A stretch of 64,000 bases of DNA from JBBTQS01 sp964627055 (GCA_964627055.1 CAZVGV010000001.1:1-64000), one strand, 5' to 3'; counted from the first letter of the stretch, positions 24,403-33,928 are shown. The notes: generated from the sequence alone by a model not told the origin. Translations and numbers: made by a program.

Positions 24403-25053
24403 TCAGTAGACTCGGGTGTCCGCGAGGAGCGGTTGCGCCTGACGGAGAACTGCGTCGCCGGGACGGCTGTCTGGCTTCGGGAAGTCCCGGACCAGAACTT
24501 GGCATCGTAACGCGAGCGCGATGTACGGGCGTGTTGCCTGCGCATCGAACTCTGGCCGATTGCTCAAGTACGACCAGTCGTCGAGCATCGGTAGAACGAT
24601 GCGCTGACATGCGCGTACCAGCCGATGCAGGTCGTCTGGAGCACCACCGGAACGCATCATGATCGTGAAGGCGTCCGTGATGATCGGTGTCTTTGTCGCG
24701 AGATTCGCAGCGAAGTCGCACTGGGAGATGTCCTGAGTGCCAGGAATCGCCGTGATGAGCCCAGAAGGCTGGTATGCGTACTCGCGACACGCTTGGAACG
24801 AGCGCCACCGCTCGGTGTTGGAAGGAACCCAGTCACCGCCAATCGCAGTGATCGTGGGCTCTTCCGTGCGAGACTCAGCAGGCTTGACCTTCGCCGGCTT
24901 CGGCTGATCCTCGAGCTTCGGCCGCTCCGATTCTTGCGGCCACCAGAAGTAGAACGCGATGATCAGCAACGCGCCGATCAGCGCAAACAGCAGTGCCTTG
25001 GTAAACGTTACTTCCTCGTGTTGAGGGCCTCCTGCCCCAATGTGCGAGACCAT
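24403..25053 (-). CDS. Single-pass membrane hypothetical protein
   Basis: 216 aa from ATG 25053; AAGGA lies 10 nt upstream, whereas a GTG at 25062 is too close to it. A short N-terminus is followed by one membrane helix (about 20-39, LLFALIGALLIIAFYFWWP), a Pro/Lys/Glu-rich linker (about 43-68) and a soluble extracytoplasmic domain with two Cys pairs possible (FQACREY, SQCDFA, VRACQR, LRCQVL). I do not recognise a family. It has its own promoter (25140-25168), a leader of about 80 nt and higher GC and Arg use than neighbouring core genes. Confidence 0.65.
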   Translation of the reverse strand: MVSHIGAGGPQHEEVTFTKALLFALIGALLIIAFYFWWPQESERPKLEDQPKPAKVKPAESRTEEPTITAIGGDWVPSNTERWRSFQACREYAYQPSGLITAIPGTQDISQCDFAANLATKTPIITDAFTIMMRSGGAPDDLHRLVRACQRIVLPMLDDWSYLSNRPEFDAQATRPYIALALRCQVLVRDFPKPDSRPGDAVLRQAQPLLADTRVY

Positions 25054-25139
25054 GGAACACACATCCTTGGGCGCGGTGGTTGTTTGATCCGCCCCGAGGC
25101 CGCTCCTTTACGGCTTCGGGATGGACCAACAGACGCCAC

Positions 25140-25168
25140 AATATCCCATAGTGTACCACAATTGTCAA
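25140..25168 (-). promoter_or_regulatory. Promoter of 24403 gene
   Basis: Minus strand TTGACA (25168-25163), a 17-bp spacer and GATATT (25145-25140). TATAGT at 25200-25205 on the plus strand serves the divergent M23 gene, placing its start near 25212. Confidence 0.65.
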
Positions 25169-25219
25169 GCTGTGGCTGGTCACAATGAGTCTGGTACGGT
25201 ATAGTTGGTAGAGCTTTAT

Positions 25220-26674
25220 ATGAAGAGATTCATATACAAGCTCCATCTAGAGTTCCTCAAACTACTTGTAGAAACAAAGCGTTTTTTTGTAGCAGTGGGG
25301 CGCTGGAGCTGGGGAAAGGTGCGTAAGTACACACGGATAACAGCCCGGGTGTTGCTTTTTGGCGTATACAAGTCGTATGTCTCTTGGCGCATGCGGCTTG
25401 AGAGTAATCTTGAGACCACCCAGGAACGAGTGTATCTCGTGACCAGTAACAAATTTTTTATCATGGGTGTGGCGTCTGTGACTGTACTGCTCATTGGCTT
25501 GCCGCACATGAGATTTATTACGCCCCCGGCGTATGGCGCCGGGTCAACAAGTCTGTTGTTAGCAATTGTGGGACCCAGTGATGAAGAATCAGCGTACGAG
25601 GAAGAGACAGCAGACGCATATGATACGAGTACTCCTGTTGAATATGGATACGGAGCTCAACCTAATGACGCTCATCTTCCGAATGAGGAATATGGCATTG
25701 ATTATGATCTGGGGTATGACAGCGCTAGTGTCTACGCACCAGTGGTAGCACCGGGTGGCACATTACTTCCTTCTGGTTCAGTTGCGACAACGGTACAACC
25801 AACGGCACCGTCTCAGGGATTTGAAATTAAGAAATACACGGTCGAGAGTGGTGATACGATTTCGAGTATTGCCAAGAAGTTTGGTATTACTCAACAAACA
25901 GTCATGGGCGAGAACTCCCTCACCTCCCGGTCTACATTGCGGGTAGGTCAGGTGCTTACGATTTTGCCAGTTGATGGTGTTGTACACACGGTGAAGCGTG
26001 GGGACACGTTGGCAGCAATCGCGCGTCAATACGGACTCAAGGCGACTGATGAATTACAGCGTGTAAACCAGCTGAACAGCAGGAGTACGCTTTCGATTGG
26101 TCAGTCATTGGTTGTTCCTGGTGGTGTGAGAACGGTTGCAGTTGCACCAAAGCCTGTGGCAAATGCTGGTTCGAGCGCGAACACCAAGCTACCTCCTCCT
26201 GTTACTGGTACGTATGTTCCAACAAATTCTGGTGAGGATCATACAGATGAATATTACGGTCCAGCCAAATTCCGCAACCAGGCGAAACCAGCGCCAAGTC
26301 CGAATGCAAATGCAGCTGGCATGATTTGGCCAACAACAAGCAAGCGCATCAACCAGTATTTCAGTGGACGCCATTCCGGTCTTGATGTGCATGGATACTA
26401 TGATAGTCCGTTGTACGCATCAGATGATGGTGTGGTGAAGGTGGCAAACTGGCGCACGAATGGATATGGGTTCGGCGTCGACATTGATCATGAAAACGGC
26501 ATTGTCACTCGATATGGTCACGCAAGTCGTCTTTTCGTTCACATTGGTCAGCGCGTGAAGAAGGGTGATGTTATCGGATTTATTGGAACAACAGGTAAAT
26601 CAACAGGCCCTCACTTGCACTTTGAGGTTATTGTGCGCGGCGTGCGCGTGAACCCGTTCACGTATACGCGTTAA
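25220..26674 (+). CDS. LysM-M23 peptidoglycan endopeptidase
   Basis: 484 aa. A basic N-terminal 75 residues precede one membrane helix (about 77-97). An acidic Tyr-rich linker leads to two LysM domains (YTVESGDTISSIAKKFG near 205, HTVKRGDTLAAIARQYG near 255), a Pro-rich linker, and an M23 domain (about 370-484) with the zinc ligands in GRHSGLDV and GPHLHFE. It should cleave peptide cross-links in the cell wall. The start is ATG 25220, about 8 nt after the TATAGT-based transcription start. Stop codons of this gene and comM overlap tail to tail. Confidence 0.92.
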   Translation: MKRFIYKLHLEFLKLLVETKRFFVAVGRWSWGKVRKYTRITARVLLFGVYKSYVSWRMRLESNLETTQERVYLVTSNKFFIMGVASVTVLLIGLPHMRFITPPAYGAGSTSLLLAIVGPSDEESAYEEETADAYDTSTPVEYGYGAQPNDAHLPNEEYGIDYDLGYDSASVYAPVVAPGGTLLPSGSVATTVQPTAPSQGFEIKKYTVESGDTISSIAKKFGITQQTVMGENSLTSRSTLRVGQVLTILPVDGVVHTVKRGDTLAAIARQYGLKATDELQRVNQLNSRSTLSIGQSLVVPGGVRTVAVAPKPVANAGSSANTKLPPPVTGTYVPTNSGEDHTDEYYGPAKFRNQAKPAPSPNANAAGMIWPTTSKRINQYFSGRHSGLDVHGYYDSPLYASDDGVVKVANWRTNGYGFGVDIDHENGIVTRYGHASRLFVHIGQRVKKGDVIGFIGTTGKSTGPHLHFEVIVRGVRVNPFTYTR

Positions 26675-28137
26675 GTGATGGTATTGGGCATTCGTAGTTG
26701 CACAGCTTCGAGCATGTGCTCTTCAGTAATATCTGGTGATGCTGCTAGGTCAGCAATGGTCCGGGCGATACGCATGATGCGATAATGCGCGCGAAATGAA
26801 AGATGGAACATGTCTGTCGTACGATCAAGAAGTATTTGTGCAGCAGGGGTAGTCGCAGCGCGATCAGATCGCATTGCGCGAAAAGCTCGAGCAGCAGATA
26901 CGCGTTCACGGACACACTGACTAGATTCTGACTCCTGTACACGGTTCTGAGAATGCAGCCGGACCACGCGCACGTGCATGTCGAAGCGATCAAGGAGCGG
27001 CCCAGAAATTTTTTTTCTGTACGCATCAATGCGTGCGGCCGAACAGGTGCACGCAGTGTCCGGATCATCGGCGTACCCACACGGGCAAGGGTTTTGCGCG
27101 GCAATCACCATACACGCCGCAGGATACGTGCGTGTAGTATGTGAGCGGGCGATTGTGATGGTGCCATCCTCCATGGGCTGACGTAGGACTTCAAGTACGT
27201 TGCGATTGAATTCGGGTAGCTCATCGAGGAACAAAACGCCGCGGTGCGCAAGTGCAATCTCGCCAGGGCGTAGATGTTGTCCGCCGCCCAAGAGTGCCGC
27301 AGTAGACGCGCTGTGGTGCGGTGCGCGGAACGGTGGTTGTGTGATAATTGGCGCCTCTTGGGAAGTGAGACCAGCAAGAGCGTGGAGTTGGGTGACTTCA
27401 AGTGCTTCGTCGTGTGAGAGAGGGGGGAGAACCGTCGCTAGAGCGCGCACCAGTGTGGTTTTGCCGGTGCCGGGTGGACCGCTCATAAACAGGTTGTGCT
27501 TGCCGACTGCAGCAATCTCGAGCGCGCGTTTTGCTGTATATTGTCCGTGGATCATTGAGATGTCCAAGCTGGGGGTGTATAGGTTCGGCTGGGGAGGGGT
27601 GTGAGGAATGGGGGAGATCGTTCGCTTTCCTGCAAGGTGTTCCATCAATTGACCTATTCCAGACACTGGCAAGATGCTCATATCTGGAATGTAGGCTGCT
27701 TCTGTGCGGTTTGCTGCTGGGATATAGGCTGTGTGGATTCCTTGTGCCCGTGCCCCGATGAGGGCAGGAAGAATGCCGTCGGTGTACCGTGTCGACCCGT
27801 CAAGTGCGAGTTCTCCAAGAAAAATAGAATCTCCCGTGTCTCGATAGGGTATTCCCATAGCTGGAAGCAGAATACTAACGGCTATAGGTAGATCATAGAG
27901 GGGGCCAGCCTTGCGAATAGTTGCAGGAGCAAGGTTCACGGTGATTCGGTATGTTGAAGGAAAAGGAAGGTCAGCATTTTTGCATGCAGATCTGATACGT
28001 TCTTTGGCTTCCTGCACGCCTGTGTCGGCAAGTCCAACGATTGTGAAGCCGGGGAATCCTCCTCTGAGGTCTGTTTCGACTGTAATTTTAGTTACAACAA
28101 GACCAGTATTTGCAACGGTGGTGGTTCGAGAGATCAT
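26671..28137 (-). CDS. comM: ComM-type Mg-chelatase-like AAA+ helicase
   Basis: 488 aa. An N-terminal Lon-protease-like fold domain (about 1-170, VVTKITVETDLRGGFPGFTIVGL) precedes the AAA+ module with MSGPPGTGKTTLVRAL (Walker A near 217), GVLFLDELPEF (Walker B) and the zinc-like CPCGY/CTCSAARIDAYRKKISGPLLDRFD segment. ComM promotes branch migration during natural transformation. Upstream in-frame codons reach 28350 but lie across the divergent rpsF promoter and are excluded. Confidence 0.93.
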   Translation of the reverse strand: MISRTTTVANTGLVVTKITVETDLRGGFPGFTIVGLADTGVQEAKERIRSACKNADLPFPSTYRITVNLAPATIRKAGPLYDLPIAVSILLPAMGIPYRDTGDSIFLGELALDGSTRYTDGILPALIGARAQGIHTAYIPAANRTEAAYIPDMSILPVSGIGQLMEHLAGKRTISPIPHTPPQPNLYTPSLDISMIHGQYTAKRALEIAAVGKHNLFMSGPPGTGKTTLVRALATVLPPLSHDEALEVTQLHALAGLTSQEAPIITQPPFRAPHHSASTAALLGGGQHLRPGEIALAHRGVLFLDELPEFNRNVLEVLRQPMEDGTITIARSHTTRTYPAACMVIAAQNPCPCGYADDPDTACTCSAARIDAYRKKISGPLLDRFDMHVRVVRLHSQNRVQESESSQCVRERVSAARAFRAMRSDRAATTPAAQILLDRTTDMFHLSFRAHYRIMRIARTIADLAASPDITEEHMLEAVQLRMPNTIT

Positions 28138-28212
28138 ACGGTGCGGCGCTCTTGCGCCCTTAAGAATAGTGTGGTAGTGTACAGCAACAGTAAGGATTTT
28201 GGCTATACATCT

Positions 28213-28686
28213 ATGCAGACATACGAAGTATTGGTTGTGCTTCCAGGTACGCTTACAGCTGAAGAAGTACAGGCAAAACAGCAAGAAATTACAAAGCTCT
28301 GCACCGAACACGGGGCTGAGCATGTTCATGTCAATGACATGGGCAAGCATCGCCTCGCGTACGAAATCCGCAAGGCTCGCTTCGGCTGGTTCACACAGGT
28401 TGTGTTGCAGCTTGAGCCTGCTCGTGTGAAGGAAGTACAGATGGTATTGCAGCGTTCATCGGGCTTGTTGCGCTTTGCAATCCGTTCGATTACGCCAGAG
28501 ACCAAGCGCGAGTTCTCGTTCTTTACTGGATTGTTCTCCGAAACAGGGGACAAGCGCACACAGGGTACAACCACTTCCACCTTTAATCAGAAGGTAGAAG
28601 CGGCTCCAGCACCTGTAAACATGGAAGAATTGGACAAGAAACTTGAAGATATCATCAAAGGCGAGACGGTGAACGAAAAACTCTAA
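28213..28686 (+). CDS. rpsF: 30S ribosomal protein S6 with C-terminal extension
   Basis: 157 aa, about 50 longer than typical S6. The S6 ferredoxin-like core covers residues 1-100 (MQTYEVLVVLPGTLTAEEVQ, KHRLAYEIRKARFGWFTQV). The extension ends in an acidic Glu/Lys helix. Promoter TTGCGC-17-TAGTGT lies at 28152-28180. First gene of the conserved rpsF-ssb-rpsR operon. Confidence 0.93.
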   Translation: MQTYEVLVVLPGTLTAEEVQAKQQEITKLCTEHGAEHVHVNDMGKHRLAYEIRKARFGWFTQVVLQLEPARVKEVQMVLQRSSGLLRFAIRSITPETKREFSFFTGLFSETGDKRTQGTTTSTFNQKVEAAPAPVNMEELDKKLEDIIKGETVNEKL

Positions 28687-28698
28687 TTCGAATCACCT

Positions 28699-29166
28699 AT
28701 GGATCTCAACAAGGTCATGCTCCTCGGACGCCTTACCCGCGACCCTGAGGTGCGAACGACCACGAGCGGCACGATGGTAGCGACACTTGGGCTAGCGACG
28801 AACTCATCCTATAAGGATAGCTCGGGGCAGCGTCAGGAGAAGGCCGAGTACCACGATGTCGTAGTCTGGAGTAAATTGGCAGAAATTGCTCAGCAATATC
28901 TGTCCAAGGGACGCCGAGTGTTCGTGGAAGGTCGCTTGCAGACTCGAGACTGGACAGGAACAGATGGGGTACGCAAGTTCAAGACCGAAATTGTTGCAGA
29001 GAACCTCATCATGCTTGACGGACCTAAGGGAAATGAGGCAGGATATAGCGCAGCAGGAAATTCTGGTGCGTCACGACCTGCAGGACAACCCCCACGCCCG
29101 GCTCAAGCAGCATCAGCTGCACCGGTAGATGAAGAAGAAATTCGCGTTGAAGACATCCCATTCTAA
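28699..29166 (+). CDS. ssb: Single-stranded DNA-binding protein
   Basis: 155 aa. The OB fold occupies residues 1-110 (NKVMLLGRLTRDPEVRTT, KAEYHDVVVWSKLAEIAQQYL, KGRRVFVEGRL), followed by a flexible Gly/Pro/Ala linker and the canonical acidic tip EDIPF that recruits repair and replication proteins. It lies between rpsF (12-bp gap) and rpsR (6-bp gap). Confidence 0.96.
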   Translation: MDLNKVMLLGRLTRDPEVRTTTSGTMVATLGLATNSSYKDSSGQRQEKAEYHDVVVWSKLAEIAQQYLSKGRRVFVEGRLQTRDWTGTDGVRKFKTEIVAENLIMLDGPKGNEAGYSAAGNSGASRPAGQPPRPAQAASAAPVDEEEIRVEDIPF

Positions 29167-29172
29167 AGGCAT

Positions 29173-29397
29173 ATGCCAAAGCAAAAATCGACAAAACAGA
29201 AAATGTGCTACTTCTGCGTGAATAACAACACTGCAGTTGACTACACAGCGACCAACACCTTGCGCCGTTTCCTTTCTTCATACATGAAGATTGCTCCACG
29301 TCGCCGTTCTGGTCTCTGTGCTCTTCATCAGCGCAAGGTTGCAACCGCAGTAAAGCAGGCTCGCCAGATGTCGATTTTGCCTTACATGCCTCAGTAA
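29173..29397 (+). CDS. rpsR: 30S ribosomal protein S18
   Basis: 74 aa. It has the S18 core YTATNTLRRFLSSYMKIAPRR and ends in ARQMSILPY. CYFC near residue 12 and a Cys/His pair (GLCALHQRK) give a possible zinc site, as in zinc-containing S18 forms. Last gene of the rpsF operon; a strong terminator follows 30 bp later. Confidence 0.96.
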   Translation: MPKQKSTKQKMCYFCVNNNTAVDYTATNTLRRFLSSYMKIAPRRRSGLCALHQRKVATAVKQARQMSILPYMPQ

Positions 29398-29427
29398 GAG
29401 CTGGATTCATCTCGTAATAAACACAAA

Positions 29428-29459
29428 ACAAACAGACCCCGGCAACGGGGTCTGTTTGT
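29428..29459 (+). terminator. Bidirectional terminator between rpsR and recA
   Basis: A perfect 13-bp stem (29428-29440 with 29447-29459) and GGCAAC loop, with AAACA and TTTGT tracts in the arms serving both convergent operons. Confidence 0.88.
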
Positions 29460-29488
29460 TACGCCAATAGGAGATAGTACGTAAAGCT

Positions 29489-30565
29489 CTAGGCCTCCTC
29501 CTCCTCAGGAGTTTCTTCAATATCAGCAGCAGCTGCAAAGCGTGTGGTGACAGTACCCGCTTCACGCTCCTGGCGGACTTTCTCGAGGACTTGCTTGCGT
29601 GCTTCCTGGATGATAGATGGATTCTCATTGAGGAACTGCTTTGCCTTTTCACGGCCAAGGCCAAGCTTCACTTCACCATAGGCATAGCTGTTACCCATCT
29701 TGGTGATGACCTTATATTCTGTACCAGTATCGAGCAAGTCACCTGCGATGGAGATACCTTCGTTATACATGATATCGAATTCAGTCGTCATGAACGGCGC
29801 AGCAACTTTGTTCTTCACGATTTTCGCCTTCACGCGGTTACCGATAATCTTCTCGCCCTGCTTGATCTGCGCACTGCGTCGCACCTCGATGCGCTGTGAC
29901 GCATAGAACTTGAGCGCGGTACCACCGGTGGTAGTCTCTGGGTTGCCGTAGAAGACGCCAATCTTGAGACGGGTTTGGTTGATGAAGATACAAATGGTCT
30001 TGCTTTTGTTCACGATACCTGCGAGTTTGCGCAATGCCTGAGACATGAGACGAGCCTGAAGACCTACATGCTGATCGCCCATATCACCCTCAATTTCCGC
30101 CTTTGGTACAAGGGCAGCTACAGAGTCGACAACGATTACATCCACTGCATTGGAGCGAACGAGTGTTTCGACGATATCGAGGGCTTGTTCTCCGGTATCT
30201 GGTTGAGAAATGAGGAGCTGATCGACATTCACTCCAATGCGACGTGCATAGTCAGGATCAAGCGCGTGTTCTGCATCAACAAAAGCTGCGATACCGCCTG
30301 CCTTCTGTACTTCAGCCACAATATGCTGCGCAAGCGTGGTCTTACCAGACGCTTCAGGACCATAAATCTCGATAATTCGACCGCGTGGGACGCCACCAAC
30401 ACCAAGTGCAATATCGAGGGATAAACATCCGGTTGAAACGGCATCAACCTCAGAGTGCTTGGCTTCACCGAAGCGCATAATTGCGCCGTCGCCGAATCGC
30501 TCCTTGATTTGCTCGATGGCGAGCTCTGCAGCCTGGTTCTTTTCATTCACTTCATTCTTTGCCAT
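29489..30565 (-). CDS. recA: Recombinase RecA
   Basis: 358 aa from MAKNEVNEK. IEIYGPEASGKTTLAQH is Walker A (near residue 70), VIVVDSVAALVPKAEIEG is Walker B/loop L1, and INQTRLKIGVFYGNPETTTGG is loop L2, with Thr replacing the usual Leu of INQLR. The C-terminus ends in the acidic EETPEEEEA tail that modulates filament formation. Upstream in-frame codons to 30652 are unlikely. It follows the ftsK/rodZ pair on the same strand after 70 bp. Confidence 0.97.
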   Translation of the reverse strand: MAKNEVNEKNQAAELAIEQIKERFGDGAIMRFGEAKHSEVDAVSTGCLSLDIALGVGGVPRGRIIEIYGPEASGKTTLAQHIVAEVQKAGGIAAFVDAEHALDPDYARRIGVNVDQLLISQPDTGEQALDIVETLVRSNAVDVIVVDSVAALVPKAEIEGDMGDQHVGLQARLMSQALRKLAGIVNKSKTICIFINQTRLKIGVFYGNPETTTGGTALKFYASQRIEVRRSAQIKQGEKIIGNRVKAKIVKNKVAAPFMTTEFDIMYNEGISIAGDLLDTGTEYKVITKMGNSYAYGEVKLGLGREKAKQFLNENPSIIQEARKQVLEKVRQEREAGTVTTRFAAAADIEETPEEEEA

Positions 30566-30635
30566 ACAGCTGAAACTAAATAATGAGGGCGCCAAATCCC
30601 TCCGTTCTTCGGCGCTAGATTCATTGTAGTCTGTG

Positions 30636-31355
30636 TTACGGTGCAGGTGCAAGCACGATCGGTGTGGATGTCGTGGTTGCGGGTGCGTCAGCAGGGGATG
30701 TTGGTGTATTTTGTGGCAAGAACACGGTCATTCGCTCTGTTGTTGATCCTCCGAACTTCTTTTTTGCTTGGATAATGAGGGTGTTCATTCCCGTGCGCAA
30801 CGGAACTTCCTGACGAAAGTCGCCTTGCGAGTCTGCTAATACGGTAATCCCATTAATTTGGAGTGTTGCGGTTGTATCGGTGAGTCCAGAGATTGTAACA
30901 CGTGACTCTGCAACGGTAGATCCAGATTCCGGGGAAAGTATTGTGAGCATCGGTGGGCGAACAAGTGCATAAACTTGAAACCCGAGGTAGCCAACAATGG
31001 CAGCGCATCCGATTGTAAGCGCGGCGAACCGAGGTGAAAAACCAGAGGCCTTATGTCCAACTTCGCACTCCTTCCACTGCCCAGGTGTTGCATCAATAAT
31101 GAGTGCCGTATCTGTTTCGTAGTCGCTAAGTGGAGCTCCAAGAACAGTGAGGATCTTCTGTACGATCGCACGGCGATACATGCCTTCAGGGAGTCGATCG
31201 TACTCGCAGGCTTCTAGTGCACGCAAATGATGGAGCGGTACGTGAGTAGCCCGCGCCAATTCTTCTAATGTATATCGAGATTCTTTACGAAGCGCCTGTA
31301 TTCGGATACACAATGCGCCCTCACGCGGAAGTTGCTTCTTTTGAAGCGTTGTCAT
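30636..31355 (-). CDS. RodZ-like HTH membrane protein
   Basis: 239 aa from MTTLQKKQLPREG. A cytoplasmic Xre/RodZ-type helix-turn-helix (about 14-80, IRIQALRKESRYTLEELARATHV and LRALEACEYDRLPEGMYRRA) is followed by one membrane helix (about 111-133) and an extracytoplasmic beta-rich Ig-like domain (TILSPESGSTVAESRVTISG). RodZ links MreB to the wall machinery in rods. No mreB is in this window, so a shape role is inference. The start overlaps the end of ftsK by 35 bp. Confidence 0.8.
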   Translation of the reverse strand: MTTLQKKQLPREGALCIRIQALRKESRYTLEELARATHVPLHHLRALEACEYDRLPEGMYRRAIVQKILTVLGAPLSDYETDTALIIDATPGQWKECEVGHKASGFSPRFAALTIGCAAIVGYLGFQVYALVRPPMLTILSPESGSTVAESRVTISGLTDTTATLQINGITVLADSQGDFRQEVPLRTGMNTLIIQAKKKFGGSTTERMTVFLPQNTPTSPADAPATTTSTPIVLAPAP

Positions 31356-33711
31356 ACGGTGGTTCGTCGTCGACCGTCGATGCCTCGTCTTCCTCATCTT
31401 CCACAATCACGTCATCGCCATCTTCCTCAATCATGTCCATAGATGGCGCATGCAAATCGGAGGTTGGAATGGAAGAGAGTGGAGCATCAGTTGCATCCAT
31501 TGTAGCAAGTTCCTTCGCTGTGATCAAAATTTCACGTGGTTTTGCACCATCACCCGGCCCAATAATGCTGGCCTCCTCGAGTTCGTCCAGAACGCGAGCA
31601 GCACGTGCATACCCAAGTTTGAGTCTGCGCTGCAACAGTGAAGCAGAGGCTTTGCCCTCGCGCACCACGAGATCGCGTGCCTCATCAAAGAGTGGATCGT
31701 GATCATCATCCTGGCTGCCAAAAATAGTAGATCCTGTGCCGCCACTGCTTGGACCCTTTTCTGCGATGCTTAAATCGTATTGAGGTGGTTCGTCTTCCTT
31801 CACGTAGTTTGCAACCGCCTTGAGTTCAGTGTCACTGATGTACGCACCCTGGAGACGCTTTGGTTTTCCGAGGTTAGGACTGAGGAATAACATGTCACCA
31901 CGGCCAAGGAGCTTTTCTGCACCAGAGATATCGAGAATAGTTCGTGAGTCTACGAGAGAAGCTACCGAGAAGGCAACACGACCCGGGATGTTGGCCTTGA
32001 TAAGACCTGTGATAACGTCGACACTTGGTCGTTGTGTCGCGAGAATCAAGTGGATACCGACGGCGCGTGCCATTTGTGCGAGGCGCACAATGCCGGCTTC
32101 AACCTCTTTGGGAGACGTGGTCATGAGGTCAGCCAACTCGTCGATTACGAACACAATGTATGGAAGTTTTTCCTTAGAATCTGCGTTATAGGAAGCAATG
32201 TCTCGCTTGCGTGCTGCTGCAAGCAGATCGAAGCGACGTTCCATTTCTGCAATCGCCCAGCGTAACGCGTTAATGGTCTTCTTTACATCGGTGATAACCG
32301 GTGTGAGCAAGTGTGGAATTCCGTTGTAGAGTGTCAGTTCAACACGCTTCGGATCTACGAAGATGAAGCGCAGGGTTTCCGGAGTGTTCTGATAGATAAG
32401 ACTCAAAATAATGGAGTTGATGCACACCGTCTTACCAGAACCAGTTGCACCTGCAACGAGCATGTGTGGCATCTTTGTCAGCTCTGCAAACCATACGTGG
32501 CCTCCAACATCCTTACCGAGCGCGATCATCATGTTGTTGTCGCGATTGCGGTATACGTCAGACTCGAAGAGCTCTTTGAGCGTGACCATGGCAATACGCT
32601 GGTTTGGTACTTCAATACCAACGTACGATTCACCAGGAATTGGTGCTTCGATACGGATTGGATGTGCCGCCAATTCGAGTGCCAAGTCGTTCGAAAGTGC
32701 CGTGATGCGCGAGAGCTTGATACCGCGCATTGGCTTCACTGCGTACTGCGTAATTGTTGGACCAACGCGGACGTCACCCAATTCAACATCCACACCAAAT
32801 TGTGCAAGAGTGTCTTTGATTGCCTGTGCATTTTTCTTAATATCGCCGGCAGTTGGCTTGCTGGAGTTCGTGGTCAGAATAGAAACAGGTGGAAGACCTT
32901 TGGTGCTCACCACAGAATAAGGGTTTGCGCGCAGAGTGCCCGTCTTGGCTGTTGCAGGCGCCAGGCGAGCTGGTTCGTCATGGGTTTCCTCTGCATCGTC
33001 CTCTTCCTCTTCTTCCTCACCGTCAGGTTCCTCAGCAGCAGCTTTCTTACTGGCTGCATCACCCAGCTTCTTGTTCTGGAATGCAGGTGCTTCTGCGTCA
33101 TCATCACCTTCGAAGGCACCGATAACGCGAACACGTTCTACTTTGCTAGGCTGTAGTGCCGATCCGAAGAAACGGAATGGTGCGGTAAGAAAACGAAACA
33201 CGCCGTAGAAAAACTGTGCAATAGCCGAGAGTGTTGTGTTGAACAAGAAAAGCAGGGCGACGAGGGGCAAAATAATGAGGACAATAAGTGACACCCAAAA
33301 ATCAAATGCCCGCATGAGCGGGTAACTGAGCACGAGTCCCACGAGACCACCTCCTTCGCCGCGTAAAGCAGCAGCCACCATGTCTGGATCTGCAAGGAAA
33401 AGGTGGATGAGCCCAGAAAGCGAAAGGGTCATGAGTGCAACGCCGATAATGTGGGTTGCACGATATCCATTCGCATCTTCACGCTCGATAAGTACTGCCC
33501 ACACCACAAGTAAGAGAGGCATGATGTACTTTGCAATTCCGAAGAAGAGCGAAAAGAATGAATCTACAAATGTTCCGAGCATGCCTGCGCGACCGAAAAA
33601 GCTGAGCGCAGCAAGAATTGCAATAAGAAAGAGAAAAACCGCGAGAATACCCCGCTTGATTTCCGGATTGAGCGTAATGTTCCATCCAGAAGAAGATCGA
33701 CGATGTGCCAT
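31321..33711 (-). CDS. ftsK: DNA translocase FtsK
   Basis: 796 aa. Four N-terminal membrane helices (about residues 20-180), an acidic Glu/Asp linker (about 210-250), the RecA-like motor (VAGATGSGKTVCINS near 420, PYIVFVIDELADL, LATQRPSVDVITG) and a gamma winged helix (SASLLQRRLKLGYARAARVLDELE) that reads polar DNA signals. The last 55 residues are an acidic extension. It pumps the chromosome termini through the septum. Minus-strand TGCTATACT (33738-33730) is an extended -10 with a 12-nt leader. Confidence 0.96.
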   Translation of the reverse strand: MAHRRSSSGWNITLNPEIKRGILAVFLFLIAILAALSFFGRAGMLGTFVDSFFSLFFGIAKYIMPLLLVVWAVLIEREDANGYRATHIIGVALMTLSLSGLIHLFLADPDMVAAALRGEGGGLVGLVLSYPLMRAFDFWVSLIVLIILPLVALLFLFNTTLSAIAQFFYGVFRFLTAPFRFFGSALQPSKVERVRVIGAFEGDDDAEAPAFQNKKLGDAASKKAAAEEPDGEEEEEEDDAEETHDEPARLAPATAKTGTLRANPYSVVSTKGLPPVSILTTNSSKPTAGDIKKNAQAIKDTLAQFGVDVELGDVRVGPTITQYAVKPMRGIKLSRITALSNDLALELAAHPIRIEAPIPGESYVGIEVPNQRIAMVTLKELFESDVYRNRDNNMMIALGKDVGGHVWFAELTKMPHMLVAGATGSGKTVCINSIILSLIYQNTPETLRFIFVDPKRVELTLYNGIPHLLTPVITDVKKTINALRWAIAEMERRFDLLAAARKRDIASYNADSKEKLPYIVFVIDELADLMTTSPKEVEAGIVRLAQMARAVGIHLILATQRPSVDVITGLIKANIPGRVAFSVASLVDSRTILDISGAEKLLGRGDMLFLSPNLGKPKRLQGAYISDTELKAVANYVKEDEPPQYDLSIAEKGPSSGGTGSTIFGSQDDDHDPLFDEARDLVVREGKASASLLQRRLKLGYARAARVLDELEEASIIGPGDGAKPREILITAKELATMDATDAPLSSIPTSDLHAPSMDMIEEDGDDVIVEDEEDEASTVDDEPPYDNASKEATSA

Positions 33712-33747
33712 AGGCGAAAATGTACGCCCAGTATAGCAAAAAGTAAT

Positions 33748-33922
33748 AAAAAAATCTCCTCCTTTGGGCTGCGAGTCGCTACCACACCAAGTTGAATCAC
33801 ACGAAAGGAGAAAGTGACTACATACCCGTCAGGGTGTGTAGCGAGGAGAGAGTTGTACTTTCTCGTCTCTCACGTAATGCGGTGTATAGAGAATCGCAGC
33901 CCAAAAAAGAAGATCAAATTGC
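33748..33922 (-). ncRNA. Candidate structured RNA B, upstream of ftsK
   Basis: About 175 nt on the minus strand. Its 5' part (33914-33894) pairs with its 3' part (33774-33754) in an uninterrupted 21-bp helix with three G-U pairs that exist only on this strand. A run of U (33753-33748) follows at once, so the closing helix doubles as an intrinsic terminator. Inside are a 10-11-bp helix (33843-33833 with 33788-33777), a hairpin with a 3-nt loop (33864-33857 with 33853-33846) and a further stem (33892-33888 with 33870-33866). It matches no family I recognise. ftsK starts 37 nt after the U run and has its own -10 box, so a cis-regulatory leader is an alternative. Confidence 0.7.
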
Positions 33923-33928
33923 ATCCAT

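Noticed and set aside
29173..29397. UGA or other stop-codon recoding as in Gracilibacteria
   Set aside because: UGA terminates several genes at the expected lengths (for example rnpA and the 24403 gene) and no gene reads through it.
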